NCBI GenBank assembly: GCA_024760905.1
Contig: CM045729.1
Location: forward strand, 52,103,580 to 52,167,579
Direction: 5' to 3'
DNA length: 64,000 nucleotides
DNA from: Plotosus lineatus
Lineage: Eukaryota > Chordata > Actinopteri > Siluriformes > Plotosidae
This document shows positions 11,751 to 24,689 of the stretch, one piece after another. Below the pieces are notes generated by a model. That model searched no databases, had not been told where the DNA came from, and saw nothing but the letters and a program-made list of their open reading frames with translations. Each line of letters begins with the position of its first letter. Position 1 is the first letter of the stretch. A program made the position numbers and the translations under genes.

Positions 11751-12004
11751 ACAGAATAATGAAAGCCTCTCTAAATTGAGGAACCAGTTGGATTCTGGGT
11801 AGAGGAAAACTGTATGGTGCCATCAAGGTGACCACCAGTGCAATTTACACCATGACTTATTTCCCCCAAGTCTCGGTTCCAGTTGCTGGTGTATGTGTGT
11901 CGTGTTTCGATTGTGTTCAGTGTCTGTGAATGCCTTCTGCATGTGTTTGCTGTTTTCTGCTTTGTGCTGTGGACAAGCCTACTATGGTTGTGATGTCTTC
12001 AGAT

Positions 12005-12008
<4 letters not shown>

Positions 12009-12074
<66 letters not shown>
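12009..12074. repeat. compound (TG)n-(AG)n
   Basis: TG array of about 28 units followed by five AG units. Confidence 0.96.
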
Positions 12075-13214
12075 CATTTCTGCCTGTCTTATGTTCCACT
12101 TGCCCTCATTAATATGCATAGAGGCTGTAATGAAGCAAAATGGAATAAGATAATGAAACGGTTTGTGCCACTGCCTCCTCTAATGCCATGTGACTATATT
12201 GATATGTTTGCCTTCAAATTCCTTTAGACATGATTTTGCTGAAACACAGCACTATCAGAACTACTTTATATCACATCCAGACTATAACACACACTGCAAG
12301 ATGTTACACTATATTGCACCTGACACCTTACAGACTGAGAATTAACCATATTAAATAGACTGCTATATTTTGATGTAAAATATATTTGTGTGAACAAAGA
12401 GGATTTGTGTTGATTTTTTGTTCATATGAGTAGTACCTCCACCTTTCTAAATATAAAGGTATTAAAATATTCTGCTATTTTTATCTGTTTATTTTGGAGG
12501 AGGCCAAACATTTTTAAATAATGGAGAGACAAGGGTATAAAAGAGAAATTATTTTATTGATTGTGTTGCGCTGCGAGGGTTGAGCTGGTGCCAGACAGGC
12601 ACAGAAGTAGAACAAGCAAGGAGCAGGTTTATAAAGGCAGGCCAGCAGTACACTGTCACCAGGCCTCTGTGTTCCTAAATGCAACTATAAATATAAGTAA
12701 GTCCAACATCGCCTTGAAGGAGAAAGCTATGATTTTGCTGGAAAAGTTCTCCCTCTCTTCCCTGCTATCTCTCGCCTTCTCTCTCTGTCAGCAGTATTTT
12801 TGCATGGGGAGTGGGCCCAGTGCGTTAGCTTTTTCTCCTCCTCTGTAAATAAGGCGTCCCCATTCTGTCACGCTCAGGAGAGGGAGCATTTGACTACAAT
12901 GGGCTATTATTGGCCATCATAGGGATGAGACAGACTCTCTGGGGAGAAGGAAGGACTTTTTTTGAACTGGAAATGTCGACTGCTTTTCACTGCACTCCCC
13001 TCCTGTTAAGTTTTTTTTTTTTTCTGCCCAAAACCAAACAAGAGGATCTAGCAACTTGGGAAACTAAAGCTTTCCACCAACTGTGTGATTTCAGCAATCT
13101 CAAAAGATCATTACAAATCATACTGTGCAACATGGCTCTAATAAACTTGGCTATGACAGTTATGGAGACCGTACAATGGAGGCACTTATTGAATGGTAGG
13201 CTACAATCTCATTC
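12075..13214. other. unique non-coding DNA
   Basis: No repeat family seen. Open frames at 12561-12848 and 12910-13224 have no recognisable domain, and neither looks like an exon. Confidence 0.5.
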
Positions 13215-13605
13215 TAGTTTCTGAACCATTTCATCCTTTTTTGGGAGTGCAGTGAGGCTAGAGCCCATCCCACCTGACTCCAAGCGAAATGCCAGGTACA
13301 CTCTGCATAGCTCACCTGACCATCGCAGTGACAACACACACACACACACACACACACTCACAATCTGACATTTTCACCCAGGGACAAGCAAGAATATACA
13401 ATTTTTCACATAACACAGCTCTGCTGTAACAAAGTCTTGCTATCTGTGTCAATGTTATTAATCCTTCTATGGTCACTAGGAGGCTGAATTCTATCCCGGC
13501 CAATAAAGAGTGAAGGCATGGTCCACCTGAATTACTGACCAGAGCACCTTGTGCAAAATCCACACGAAACCTTACTAACCACGACGCCACCATGCTGTAC
13601 CAGAT
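13215..13605 (-). mobile_element. SINE family A, badly decayed
   Basis: Reverse tail block 13215-13330 (TTTCTGAACCATTTCATCC, CCAGGTACACTCTGCATAGC) is followed by an (AC)n array at 13331-13357. A second SINE-like stretch, 13450-13605, ends with an inverted A-type head (ACTAACCACGACGCCACC). It may be one interrupted copy or two overlapping ones. Confidence 0.6.
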
Positions 13606-14059
13606 CAAAGTGATATATTCTCCATAGTTAGCAAACACTCTATTTACTATTCTGATTGTATTATCAGCAGCTTACCCCATGTTAAGCCGTGTGAATTCAC
13701 TGTTGTGTTCTTTTCATCTGTAACTTAAATGCACAATGTATTGTAATGAGTAAGTGAGCATAAACCTGTTTTGAATTACAGCCAGCACGATTGTCAGAGC
13801 TGCAGTTACAAAAAAGAAAAATAATCACAACCTACTGCTTAACAAGACTTCACAGCACAGTGGTATAATTTTTTTTTAAATATCCATTTCACAGAGAGTC
13901 AAATTCATCAGTAAGCTAAAGTGAAGCTTTGCTGTCTATCAAAAACACAAAGCATTGTTTCTCACAGCCATTATGGTCTTTTGAATCCACATCCTCTTGA
14001 ACATGGCATGTGTCAGCACATTGGTGCTGTCAAGGTCTTGGCAATGAGTGTGCATGTGC
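13606..14059. other. unique non-coding DNA
   Basis: Nothing recognisable. Confidence 0.5.

Positions 14060-15472
<1,413 letters not shown>

Positions 15473-15512
<40 letters not shown>
15473..15512. repeat. (AC)n microsatellite
   Basis: Perfect AC array of about 20 units. Confidence 0.96.
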
Positions 15513-15513
<1 letters not shown>

Positions 15514-16423
15514 TCCCCACCCGCGCGTACTCCCTTCATAAGTGTGTTTGGGGGTGGGGGGGTTCAAAAAGCGGCCTGACGAATGAGGGGGGCAGGTCCC
15601 CTGTGATTGGCGCTCTCAGAACATTGATGCCAGCTTCCATCTGTCATGATAGCCCTATCGCTGAACCTTCAATCTGTCAAATGCCTGCACCAGCCCACCG
15701 CTCGCCCAGATCTGGCCTGCTAAACAAAGCTGACAACATGCATTATCACAGCCAGAGAAGGGGAGAGAGGGAGAGTGTGAGTAAGAGATAGAGAAAAAGC
15801 AGTAGAGAGAGAGAGGGGGTCTATCTCTTGCAAAAGAGTCAAAAAATAAAACATGAATGTGCTAATTGTAAGCGGAGACGTAAGCTGTCACTTCTCATTC
15901 CATTAAACAATGGCCATTTCTTTTCACACCTCCATGTTTTTTTTTTTGCACTTCAACATACAGCATATGGAGACACATAGCCCAGCATTCTCAGCCCCAT
16001 TGGTAAGGTATGAGATGTTAACAATAACTGGCTCGTTGTGATCCCTTTAAGTGGCGTGTAATGAGATTATTAACAGTTCACTGGTGGCACACACAGAGTT
16101 AAGAGTCCCCTCTGTGTTGTGCTAACAGGGTTAAGGGTGCATCGTGTGCGCTTACTTGCTCTTTGGCTGATGCTTGTGTTCCACTATTTTCTGCTAAGTG
16201 GCTCAGAAACCACATCTGGAAGAAGCTGGGATGAATCTGGCTTTAAAGAATTTATGAATTAAGACTCTGTAACAGAAAATAAAACACATGTTGTACTTTG
16301 TGGTTGAGTCTGAGCGTACATCTGGGGTTTTTCAGAATTTTCTTTTTGCTGTAAAATGCTGTCTTTATTGTACAATTGTGTTTTTAGATATTTTAATAGT
16401 AAGAAGGATGCACAGTAGTGTAT

Positions 16424-16428
<5 letters not shown>
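15513..16428. other. unique DNA, possible conserved non-coding element
   Basis: No coding frame with protein features. 15590-15760 and 15840-16130 have balanced, non-repetitive sequence with homeodomain-type cores, for example GTAATGAGATTATTAACAG. Conservation is guessed from appearance only. Confidence 0.35.

Positions 16429-16468
<40 letters not shown>
16429..16468. repeat. (TG)n microsatellite
   Basis: TG array ending in GCGCATGC. Confidence 0.95.
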
Positions 16469-16471
<3 letters not shown>

Positions 16472-16603
16472 ATGCACTGTAGTTGTCCTTGTCAAAGCTT
16501 TCACGGCTCTCAGTAATTAGTGCAATCATGACACATCCAAGTAGCTGGTTCCCTGACAGACCTCAACAGAGACAAGCATCCCAGCGGACAGAGTTCAGCC
16601 CTT

Positions 16604-16616
16604 TACACACACGCGT

Positions 16617-16652
<36 letters not shown>
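16604..16652. repeat. (AC)n microsatellite
   Basis: AC array interrupted near its start by ACGCGTGC. Confidence 0.95.
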
Positions 16653-16654
<2 letters not shown>

Positions 16655-18009
16655 TCCACTAATAGGACAGAGTGGAGTAGCAGCTTGAAAAAGTACACAA
16701 AAACCACACATTCCTGCTTCTTTATTTCTTTTATAAATCTAGTGAATAACCTTTCAATCAAAATTTAGAATTTCTTTTCCAGCTTAAGTACCTCAAAGGA
16801 ATATTAGCATGTTAAAGTAGATTTGCACTGATGCCTTATGTTGCTACATGCACACGTTCCATATGGTAGACATGAGAAGGATTGCAATTCCCTTGCCACA
16901 AAATTTAAGGAATTTGTAACCACCTATCTAATGAAACATAGCCTACAGAAGGGGGATGTGAATTTGTTTGTATATAACATCTGTGTAGAGAGGAGGGGTA
17001 AGAGAATCTTATTATACATTAAACATTATATGATATACATGAATTATATCTATTATACAGTACATTGTTTGCTATATTAATATATACTGTAGAATTATTA
17101 AGAGAACATTCAAGTGTTTTCTAGAGGTGCAGTTATCTCAATTACTCTGTTGATATGATGCAACTTGGAGTTGAAAGAAGTCAAAACACATTAACTATTA
17201 AAATCCATTAACTATTCAAGAAATAATCCCTGAAGAAAGATCTCCTTTCTCAATTCACTGAAAGCAAGACACCCTAAACCCACGTTCCAAGTACATAGTG
17301 TGGCTTTGCTGGTCATTATATAATAAGAGTAATACTCATGGAATAAGCCCCAGGCAAGTCCAGACACCTTTGGTTTTGTCTGAAATATGATTGACAGTCA
17401 GACTACACATGAGAGCAAAGGGTTAAGGAACGCATACATTGTCTGCTTGTCATATTGTATGAATATCTCGGTAGTATAAGTACTTATCTTTGAGATAGGT
17501 TTATTATTCAGATTACATGATATCACTAAAGGGATTACTTTGTGTCAGTTGAGGAAATGTTTTGTAACTAGGATCAGTTAGCTTTTAGTTTGTAGAATAT
17601 TCACTTTATATGTCCAGAAGTTTAATCAGGACTTTCTTCCGCTCCATGGCTACACTCACTCGTCTTCTTTAATTGATACTATGCCTTCCTTGTTTTCATA
17701 CTCTTGCTCATGCAGCATTGTCACAACACCATACAGACACCCATCTGCTTGGTCACCCAGGTGAAATCAGGACCCTGCCAGCTTTTGCTTTGAGTATGGA
17801 TAAGGGCAGTTGCACTCTGGGACCGTGGCGATGGATGGCACATGCCACAGTAGGATTCATTTCTGTACTCGTCAAGGCAGTCCTGAAGCATATGTGACAT
17901 CGAACGTGTTCAAGATGTTAGTGGTTTTCACAATTTACTTGAGTGAATGTAGGTTAAAGTTGAGCATTAAAGGTAAACATAAATAATAGGAAGTTCTAGT
18001 CTGCTCTTT
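16653..18009. other. unique non-coding DNA
   Basis: AT-rich. Open frames at 16838-17080 and 17673-17897 have no domain. Nothing else recognised. Confidence 0.5.
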
Positions 18010-18305
18010 CTACTCATTCATTCATAATTGGCAACAACTTTGTTCTAGTTACGAGTTGGTGGATATGGCAGGACCTATACGGATTGGGAGAGCACTCTGT
18101 ATGCACATGTTCACAATTATTCACCGCTAAGGGACATTTTGCACCATCAATATCAACAGGATATGGAGAGATGGATGGAAACCAGAGATTCTGTATAAAG
18201 CTCTTATAAACACAGGAAGAACATGCACAGGAACCCTCTACAGAAAGTACCCTGAGCTCAGGACTGGAGCAGGAATCCTGGAGCTGTGAGGAATTGCTAC
18301 CTTGT
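18010..18305 (-). mobile_element. SINE family A, ancient copy
   Basis: Reverse orientation. The body and head are recognisable through AGGAAGAACATGCACAGGAAC, CCCTGAGCTCAGGACTGGAG and GGAGCTGTGAGGAATTGCTA. The tail is hardly recognisable. Confidence 0.55.
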
Positions 18306-18309
18306 GTTA

Positions 18310-18607
18310 TTCCACTTCACTTCACTTATCCCTTAACATCCGGGGATGTAGTTGGGGCGCCTTCATAGTAGAGACTTGGGCTGATTTTGGCCTGGCGGCG
18401 CCCATCCCTCTCCAGGTTGTTAAGTACTTACGGGCAATTTAGAACAGCCAATTAGCCTACTGTGCATGTCTTTGGATTGTGGGAGGAAACCCATGCAAGC
18501 ACGGAGAGAGCATGCAAACTCCACACTGAAACGCCCAGGCCGGGAATCGAACCCAGGCCTTCTTGCTGTGAGGCGTACGTGCTAACCACTACACCACTGT
18601 GCTGCCC
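18310..18607 (-). mobile_element. SINE with family A head and an unrelated tail (tail Z)
   Basis: The 3' half on this strand (18425-18607) is a well-kept A head and body: CAGCCAATTAGCCTACTGTG, GGGAATCGAACCCAGGCC, and CTAACCACTACACCACTGTG. The tail at 18310-18425 is not the usual one. Read in SINE direction it has CCTGGAGAGGGATGGGCGCC, GAAGGCGCCCCAACTAC and CGGATGTTAAGGGATAAGTG, ending in an AGTGA-rich run. The two parts join directly after the ATTGCCCGTAAGTACTT region, so this is a different head-tail combination. Confidence 0.75.
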
Positions 18608-18901
18608 TTGTGTTATTTACCTGCTACTAAAGGTATGCAACGATCCCTTCAATAACAGCTTCGCTATTAAATAAACACAATTTTAATTCAAATGTGAAGA
18701 ATATCTATATAATGGAATACTTAGTGTGTGTTTCTGAGATTTGTGGTATTGGGAGTGTGTATAATATGTGAGAGTACATGTACACTGGAATGTTTACAGT
18801 TTGGTTTTAATATTACAGATGAAGAGAAAGTGATTATGATTTCAGTATATAAAGTGATGATTTTGTATTTTTATACAGAAAATCTTTTTCTTTTATTTAT
18901 C

Positions 18902-18949
<48 letters not shown>

Positions 18950-19500
18950 GCCTGTACTCCATTCTCCCGGGACCTCATCATCTTCCCTAACAGTCAGAGT
19001 GGGATTTAGTACCGTGTATTCCCTCACCTTCCTTTCCCCTTTTTTTAGTCTCCCATTCTTTTCTTCTGCTCAGTCTATCCCACAATCATTTCGCCTCGAC
19101 TTGGCTGTTGGTGCTTCCTTTGGTGTTTCTCTTTTTTGTTCTCGCAGTAGTACTGTAGAGCTTTCATGTGGTTGTGTTGTACTAAAGACTTGATAGAAGC
19201 AAGCCGTGTTTCATCAAGGCTGTCCTTGAGGCTACAGTTTTGTGAAGAATGTTCCATGTGTCATTAATTTAGATTAAAACATACCTACATGAAAACTATA
19301 AAGCTGTCTTATATGAAATTGAAGTATATCTATCTTCAGCCATGTTTTTTGCACCCAGCCTTCATTACATGTTGTTCTATAATTACCTTTTTCTTGTATC
19401 TTGTGATGGCTCAGGTTTCCATGTTGGTCTTTAATAAAATGGTGAGGGAGAGAGGGTTACTAGGGAGTACATTAGATTTAATAATTATCTGAAATTCAGT
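18608..19500. other. unique DNA with a (TC)n array
   Basis: A TC microsatellite lies at 18905-18949. The rest shows no gene or repeat family. Confidence 0.6.
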
Positions 19501-19544
19501 AAAAAATAAATAAATAAATAAATAAATAAATAAAAAATAAATAA
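19501..19544. repeat. (AAAT)n microsatellite
   Basis: A run of AAAT units with an A-rich interruption. Confidence 0.93.
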
Positions 19545-19780
19545 CAATTGCATTTAAGATGTTTCAACAAGCACAGAGTGATGCTAATAATTGCCTGTCT
19601 GAAAGGCCATGCAGTCCCACAGACTGTTCCCCAGACATTTCAGCAGAGCCCAGAGCACACTACACACTTACAGGGAGAGATCACAGACAAATAGAAAATG
19701 GTAATTTATGTGTGCTGCTTTTTCCCCTCTTCAGATCCGCAAGAGGCGACAGGCCACCAAACCCCTCAGAGACTCAATGG

Positions 19781-19782
<2 letters not shown>

Positions 19783-19814
<32 letters not shown>
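19783..19814. repeat. (GA)n microsatellite
   Basis: GA array of about 16 units. Confidence 0.95.
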
Positions 19815-19817
<3 letters not shown>

Positions 19818-19974
19818 CTGTGAATCACAAAATAATGTCCTGGAAAAGGCATGATTGGCACTACGCGTGTATTTCTCTTCCTTCTTTCACCCAGATTTTA
19901 TTATTTTGTTCATATGATGAGAGGCATGATGGAATCTCTTTTTCTGTTTGTGTCCCTTACTACATTTTATGCAC

Positions 19975-20003
19975 CCCCCCCCCCCCCCCATCTCTCTCTC
20001 TCT
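19975..20003. repeat. poly(C)-(TC)n
   Basis: About 15 C, then a short TC array. Confidence 0.9.
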
Positions 20004-20042
20004 TTCTTACAGTATCAGTGATGGTGACAGAGAAAAAGCAGA

Positions 20043-20220
20043 GACTCTAGGGTTTAAAAGTACCCGAAGCATCCTGGGTAATTAGCCATTACGTTGCTGT
20101 CACAGAGGGTTGTGCAGTCAATACAGAGATAATTTGGGCAATGGTGAATGACAGCGCTGTCCGGACTGCTGGGATGATCAAGGACAGAGCCAGCTGCACC
20201 CGGCATCTGTCAGGCCCATG

Positions 20221-20222
<2 letters not shown>
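20043..20222. other. unique DNA, possible conserved element
   Basis: Non-repetitive, balanced sequence with GGGTAATTAGCCATTACG and GACAGCGCTGTCCGG. It could be regulatory, but no direct evidence is visible. Confidence 0.25.

Positions 20223-20280
<58 letters not shown>
20223..20280. repeat. (TC)n microsatellite
   Basis: Perfect TC array of about 29 units. Confidence 0.97.
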
Positions 20281-20283
<3 letters not shown>

Positions 20284-21000
20284 TACACACAAGCCTTCTG
20301 CTTACAGAGTGACTCAAGCAAAGCAGATGATAACAGAGCCAGAACGATGCACAAACAAATATGTTCATCCCTGTTTCTCCAGCCTCTTATCTCTTATTTC
20401 TCTCCGAGGAAAATGGCTAGTTAAGATGGCTAGTTAAGGTCTGTCTCTCTATGTGAATGTTCTTGTTACTGTCAGTAGTGAATGAGTGACAGGGGGTGTA
20501 AAACAGAGGTAGCCAGAATGACCTGGGCAGAAGATGTAAGTAATGGCATCACAGGCGGGGTGAGATATGGGAGAGAGAGCAGGGTTTGTAGCATAATGAA
20601 AAACCTATTTATTTCAGTAATAAAGATAAATGTGTGCCACATTGATTATATTTGGGTCGTGTAAATTGGAGTTGGAACACATGTTTGCACATGGAGGGCA
20701 GGGAGGGGGTAAAGGAAACAAACATGCTTTTTTTAGTACTCCATAAATTTTAAGTACTCCACATAAAATATGCAGTAATAATCATGATGTTTATTTTTGT
20801 AGAGAATTAAAAAGAAAATTATACCTTTTTTAAAAATTCACACACTAAAGAAATTAGAATTTTTTTCACAATAGTGCAGCTAGTGCTTTTTCATTAAATA
20901 AATATTATATATATATATTTTAAATAAATTAAATAAAATTTTCATTAAATAAATATTATTTTAACAATCTGAAAGCATCTCTTGAAAAAAAAACATAGAT
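20281..21000. other. unique AT-rich DNA
   Basis: Contains a local near-duplicate, with TTTTCATTAAATAAATATTAT at 20889 and again near 20939. Otherwise nothing recognised. Confidence 0.5.
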
Positions 21001-21002
21001 CA

Positions 21003-21440
21003 GCAATAACATTAACACTACCTGACTGGTCTGTGACTGAATACACAGCAATCAGCAATGCACAGCCTCCTTTCTATAATAACTAGCATTAATAGTTTCG
21101 GTAGTTTGTTGTACAGTGGCTCTTCTATGTGGATCAGAAGAGAGAGATCTCTTGCTACTTCGGTTGTCCTTCAATGGACCACCTTTATGTACAGCAGGTT
21201 TTGTGTGCTGTTTCTATATGCTGTGCTAAGAACCTACCCAAAGTGGTTCCAGTATGGACAACTAATGAACTATGACTACCCAAGGCTCGTTGCTGCACAG
21301 TGAGAGCAAAGGATTCTACGTTCAGTCTGATCCTCCACTGAAAATCTTTGTGATGGCTATGATACAAAGAAGTCAGAGCACAGTGCATTGCAGCATATGA
21401 GGCTGCAAAGCTACAGGCCAATCAAGTGGTGACCATTTGT
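21003..21440. mobile_element. decayed Tc1-like relic, apparently in inverted halves
   Basis: The plus strand at 21255-21420 resembles the N-terminal transposase region of a fish Tc1-like family I know from memory (GGACAAC, then CCCAAGGCTCGTTG, then CACAGTGCATTGCAGCATATG). The reverse complement of 21111-21185 resembles the same region (GGACAACCG, then AGAAGAGCCACTGTAC) with an internal gap. No frame is open. This is an old, rearranged fragment and the call is tentative. Confidence 0.4.
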
Positions 21441-21602
21441 ATTTGCCGATTGTTGTATATGCAGTTTAAGTATTCATGATCAGAACCATGCTCATGTTCA
21501 TTACAAGTTAGTAAGTGTATCCACCACGAAAGCATCAGTGGCTGATAAAGGTTAGAGCATGAAATGTAGCTATCATAATGATTAATTGTAATGATTTTAG
21601 TA

Positions 21603-23049
21603 CAGGTATATACCTCGGCTTACATCATTATTACATCGGTTTCAGGACAGACAACTTAAGTCGAAAACGACTTATCTTGAATTAGCTTGTCACTAGGCTA
21701 GCCTAGGGTAGGCTTCACCAAATGTACTTGTATAATATCATATATTATATATATATATATATACTAAATATATATAATATACCCAGAATGGAGTGACTAC
21801 CCGTACGGTACCATATTCCGAAGAGGTTTTGCTATTTGTAAAACGAGATTTCGCACATGAGCAAGCTGATGTCAGTCATGTGGTCAAAATGGTGACGGAA
21901 GAACATGCGTTCTTTTTCATCATTAAAAGAGCTTGAAAAACGCATTCAGTTGTTTCAAGAACATCACTACATTCAATTGTATTAAAGAAAGACACGTACA
22001 ATCAAAAACGCTATCAAACGATCGGCGAAACAGGCTTAGCGGATTATTCAATCCCGCTATAAAGTTTGTTGAAGTAGAATTGCACTGAATCCATGGAGGC
22101 AAAAAAATTCCAATTCGTATCAACAGGAGCAGGCCCGCAGAAAAGTGGCCCTTTCGAAGGCTTCTGTAAAGTTAAGCATACGGCATGTGCTTTGACTTAT
22201 GGATATCCCACTGGTTAAACATACAAACATTTTACCAGTATTATTTCTAGTGTGCAAAATGGTGCTGTATGATTAGTAAAAAATATATGCAGTACTGCGC
22301 CACACGGGCATCGTTTGCTAAACATGCGGCAGAATTATTAACCTCACTTCCAGTAGGTGGCGCGTCAACGCCCATGCGCAAAAAGATTGCCATACGAATA
22401 GAAAAAAGTAAATCCCGTATGGTGCCATATGGGTAGCCACAACCTATACAGAAAGCCCCTGTTATTCGTGGGGGTTAACCCGCCGCAGATCCCAAAATTA
22501 CAGTATTGCAGTTTTAAAACCCTATGTATGATATCACATGAACTAAAATATGCTTCTATGCTAGACAGTCTTACTCAATAATACAGTAATCATGTAGTAA
22601 AATGTAGTAATGATTAAGTAAAAACTTTTTAATTTTGTACTGTGATAATATTTATAAATAAATAAAGTGCTTATCCTTAGCAGAAGCTAGAGAAGATGCA
22701 GGGCGTTTGAGTGGCATCATAGGGCTTCAATAATAATTAAAAACACACTAAAAACATTGATGACATGTGTGACAAAGAGGAAAAAAAGGTGTACGCATCA
22801 TCTGCTACCAATCAGCAGGAGGGAGAAACAAAAGCTCTCAGCCATTGGCTAAATTTGAATCACGTGCCAGTAATGTCATGATGATGTAGATGTATAATTT
22901 GCCGGGGCTGCCACTCATTCAGTGTTTCTAAAATAGTGGGGCAATTATATGATTATAATGATGTAAACTTTTTTTTTTCCCATATATTTTTTGAAAACCG
23001 ACGTATAATCGAAAATGAATTTGAAACGACTTAAGTCGAGGTATAGCTG
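21603..23049. mobile_element. non-autonomous TA-flanked (pogo/Tigger-like) transposon with nested insertion
   Basis: Left end CAGGTATATACCTCGGCTTA and right end, read inward, CAGCTATACCTCGACTTAAG form imperfect terminal inverted repeats that continue inward (ACTTAAGTCG and CGGTTT motifs on both sides). Both ends are bordered by TA (21601-21602 and 23050-23051), the duplication made by Tc1/mariner/pogo enzymes. CAG starts and TACCTCG motifs recall Tigger ends. There is no transposase frame. A second inverted-repeat element occupies 21797-22440, and a further TA-CAG end (CAGAAAGCCCCTGTTATTCG) begins at 22449. Confidence 0.6.
21797..22440. mobile_element. unclassified inverted-repeat element (MITE-like), nested
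   Basis: Left end TGACTACCCGTACGGTACCATA pairs with the right end, whose reverse complement is TGGCTACCCATATGGCACCATA (about 18 of 22 match). The interior of about 600 bp has no coding frame and unusual CpG-containing sequence for this AT-rich area. I could not find a clean target duplication, so the superfamily is open. It lies inside the TA-flanked element 21603-23049. Confidence 0.5.
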
Positions 23050-23247
23050 TATTTAGGATAATACATAAAAAGATGAAGGCTTTCAAGTGGAAATAAAAAA
23101 GAATTCAAAGAAAACCATTGATATTGATAAGTCTAATTCTGCCACACTATTATATAAATAGTCTAGTTGTTCTCAATAAAGGAGATGAAAGTGAATGGAC
23201 TTCATAGTTTTTTTTTGTTGTTTTTTTCCAGATAGTACTATACAAGG

Positions 23248-23592
23248 CAGCTTGGTGCAGTGGTTAGCACATTCACCTCACAGTAAGGGACCTGGGTTGT
23301 GGGTTTGATTTCCAGGCTTGGGTACAGTATTTCTGTGTGAAGTTTGCCTGTTCTTTTGTGCTGATATGGGTTTCCTCCAGGTGCTCTCTTCCCACAGTCA
23401 AAAAACATGCACAGTGGGCTAATTAGCTGTTCTCAATTGCCCTCAAGTGTGAATGGTTTTGCATGTGTTGGCCCTGTGATGGCTTTCCGAGCTCTCCAGG
23501 GTGTACCCCACCTTCACCCAGAGTTAGCTGAGGTGATCGCCAGCCTCCCCTTGAACTTAATTAGGAAAAAGCTGCTCAGAAAATGAATGAGT
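23248..23592 (+). mobile_element. SINE family A, full length
   Basis: Head GGTGCAGTGGTTAGCACATTC with a degenerate B box (GGTTTGATTTCC). Body with CAGTGGGCTAATTAGCTGTTC, tail with CAGGGTGTACCCCACCTTCA and AATTAGGAAAAAGCTGCTCAG, ending GAATGAGT. Confidence 0.88.
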
Positions 23593-23599
23593 ATTAGAC

Positions 23600-24187
23600 A
23601 AAATATTAATGAACACATAAATGTATCCTTGGAAACTGTTGTACAATAAGTTTTGGCTTGGTTTTGGCATTGGATTGTCTGTGCACTAGTGTTCATTAAT
23701 TAAAATTTTCCCTCTGAATGCACCACAAAACAAAACAAACAAACAAACAAAAACATATATTGTCATGTTAGAGTCCTGTGAAAAATACAAACTACAAATC
23801 GGCATGTATATAATATGTTATATAGTATTACACACATAGAAAAACTGTCACATCTGCTTTGTAAACAACACAAGTTAAGGTTCTGAATTAAATAACCTAA
23901 CTATAAACACTTTATATTAACTTAATATTAATTAGAACTTAGCTTAGTAGGTATCAAATATACCCAGCAATTATTTTATAGCTTTTACTTTCACTATATC
24001 TGACACAGCATTGCTGGAATCAAATTGAAAATGGTAGGAAACAAACTTCAGAATTCTTGAGAAGCTCGCTTTAATATTTGGATATAAAACATTACAACAT
24101 TATTGTACATTATGGTTCTTGTGTAAAACTTGTAGAAAGGTTAAACTAATTCAAGGTTAATGTTGTAACTTCAGATAGTACCAGTGA
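23600..24187. other. unique AT-rich DNA
   Basis: Contains a short (CAAA)n at 23730-23752. No gene recognised. Confidence 0.5.
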
Positions 24188-24542
24188 ATGGGTGCGCGGA
24201 CATTTGCTCACAGGACAAATGTTCACAACCTTAATGGAAAAAAAAAACAGACATTTGCTCACAACATCTTTTTTCTTTGTTCTAATAAATGCATAATGCA
24301 AAAAGATCACAATGTGTTACAAAAATTCTTTATTCTTATAAATAAATAATGCTAAATTAACTCATGAAACATCAGGGTTAGGGTTAGGGTTAAGGGTTAG
24401 GGTTTAGGGTTAGGGTTAGGGGTTAGGGTTCGGGTTAGACTTTGGGTTAAAATTGAACAATTTTTTTTATGTTGTGAGTGAATGTCCATTTTTTCATTAA
24501 GGTTGTGCGCATTTGTCTTGTGAGCAAATATCCTGGAACCAT
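24188..24542. mobile_element. foldback/MITE-like element with a telomere-repeat core
   Basis: Long imperfect inverted repeats of about 75-80 bp, at 24188-24267 and 24469-24542, face each other. Both contain CATTTGCTCACA-type motifs, GACAAATG and CACAACCTTAATG in the same order. Between them lies a degenerate TTAGGG array plus an AT-rich spacer. No coding frame and no clear target duplication. The motif ATTTGCTCACA is itself repeated within each arm. Confidence 0.65.
24375..24448 (+). repeat. interstitial telomere-like (GGGTTA)n
   Basis: About ten GGGTTA units with single-base length variants (GGGTTAA, GGGTTTA, GGGTTAG, GGGTTC). It sits between the arms of an inverted repeat, not at a sequence end. 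Confidence 0.9.
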
Positions 24543-24689
24543 GGAATGCATTCATAGAGGGAACATTCAGAATATTTCAACAAAAAACATAACCTGAAGT
24601 ATATACTTACAGATTTACTAATTGTGTAGCATTATACATGTTTTATTGAAATACTTCTTTCCAGAAAATTAATCCATCCTAAATCTTAC

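Noticed and set aside
19559..20050. 163-codon plus-strand frame
   Set aside because: Includes a GA array and a poly(C) run; the remaining parts have no protein features.
24375..24448. Chromosome end
   Set aside because: The TTAGGG array is short, degenerate, inside an inverted repeat, and has tens of kilobases on both sides.
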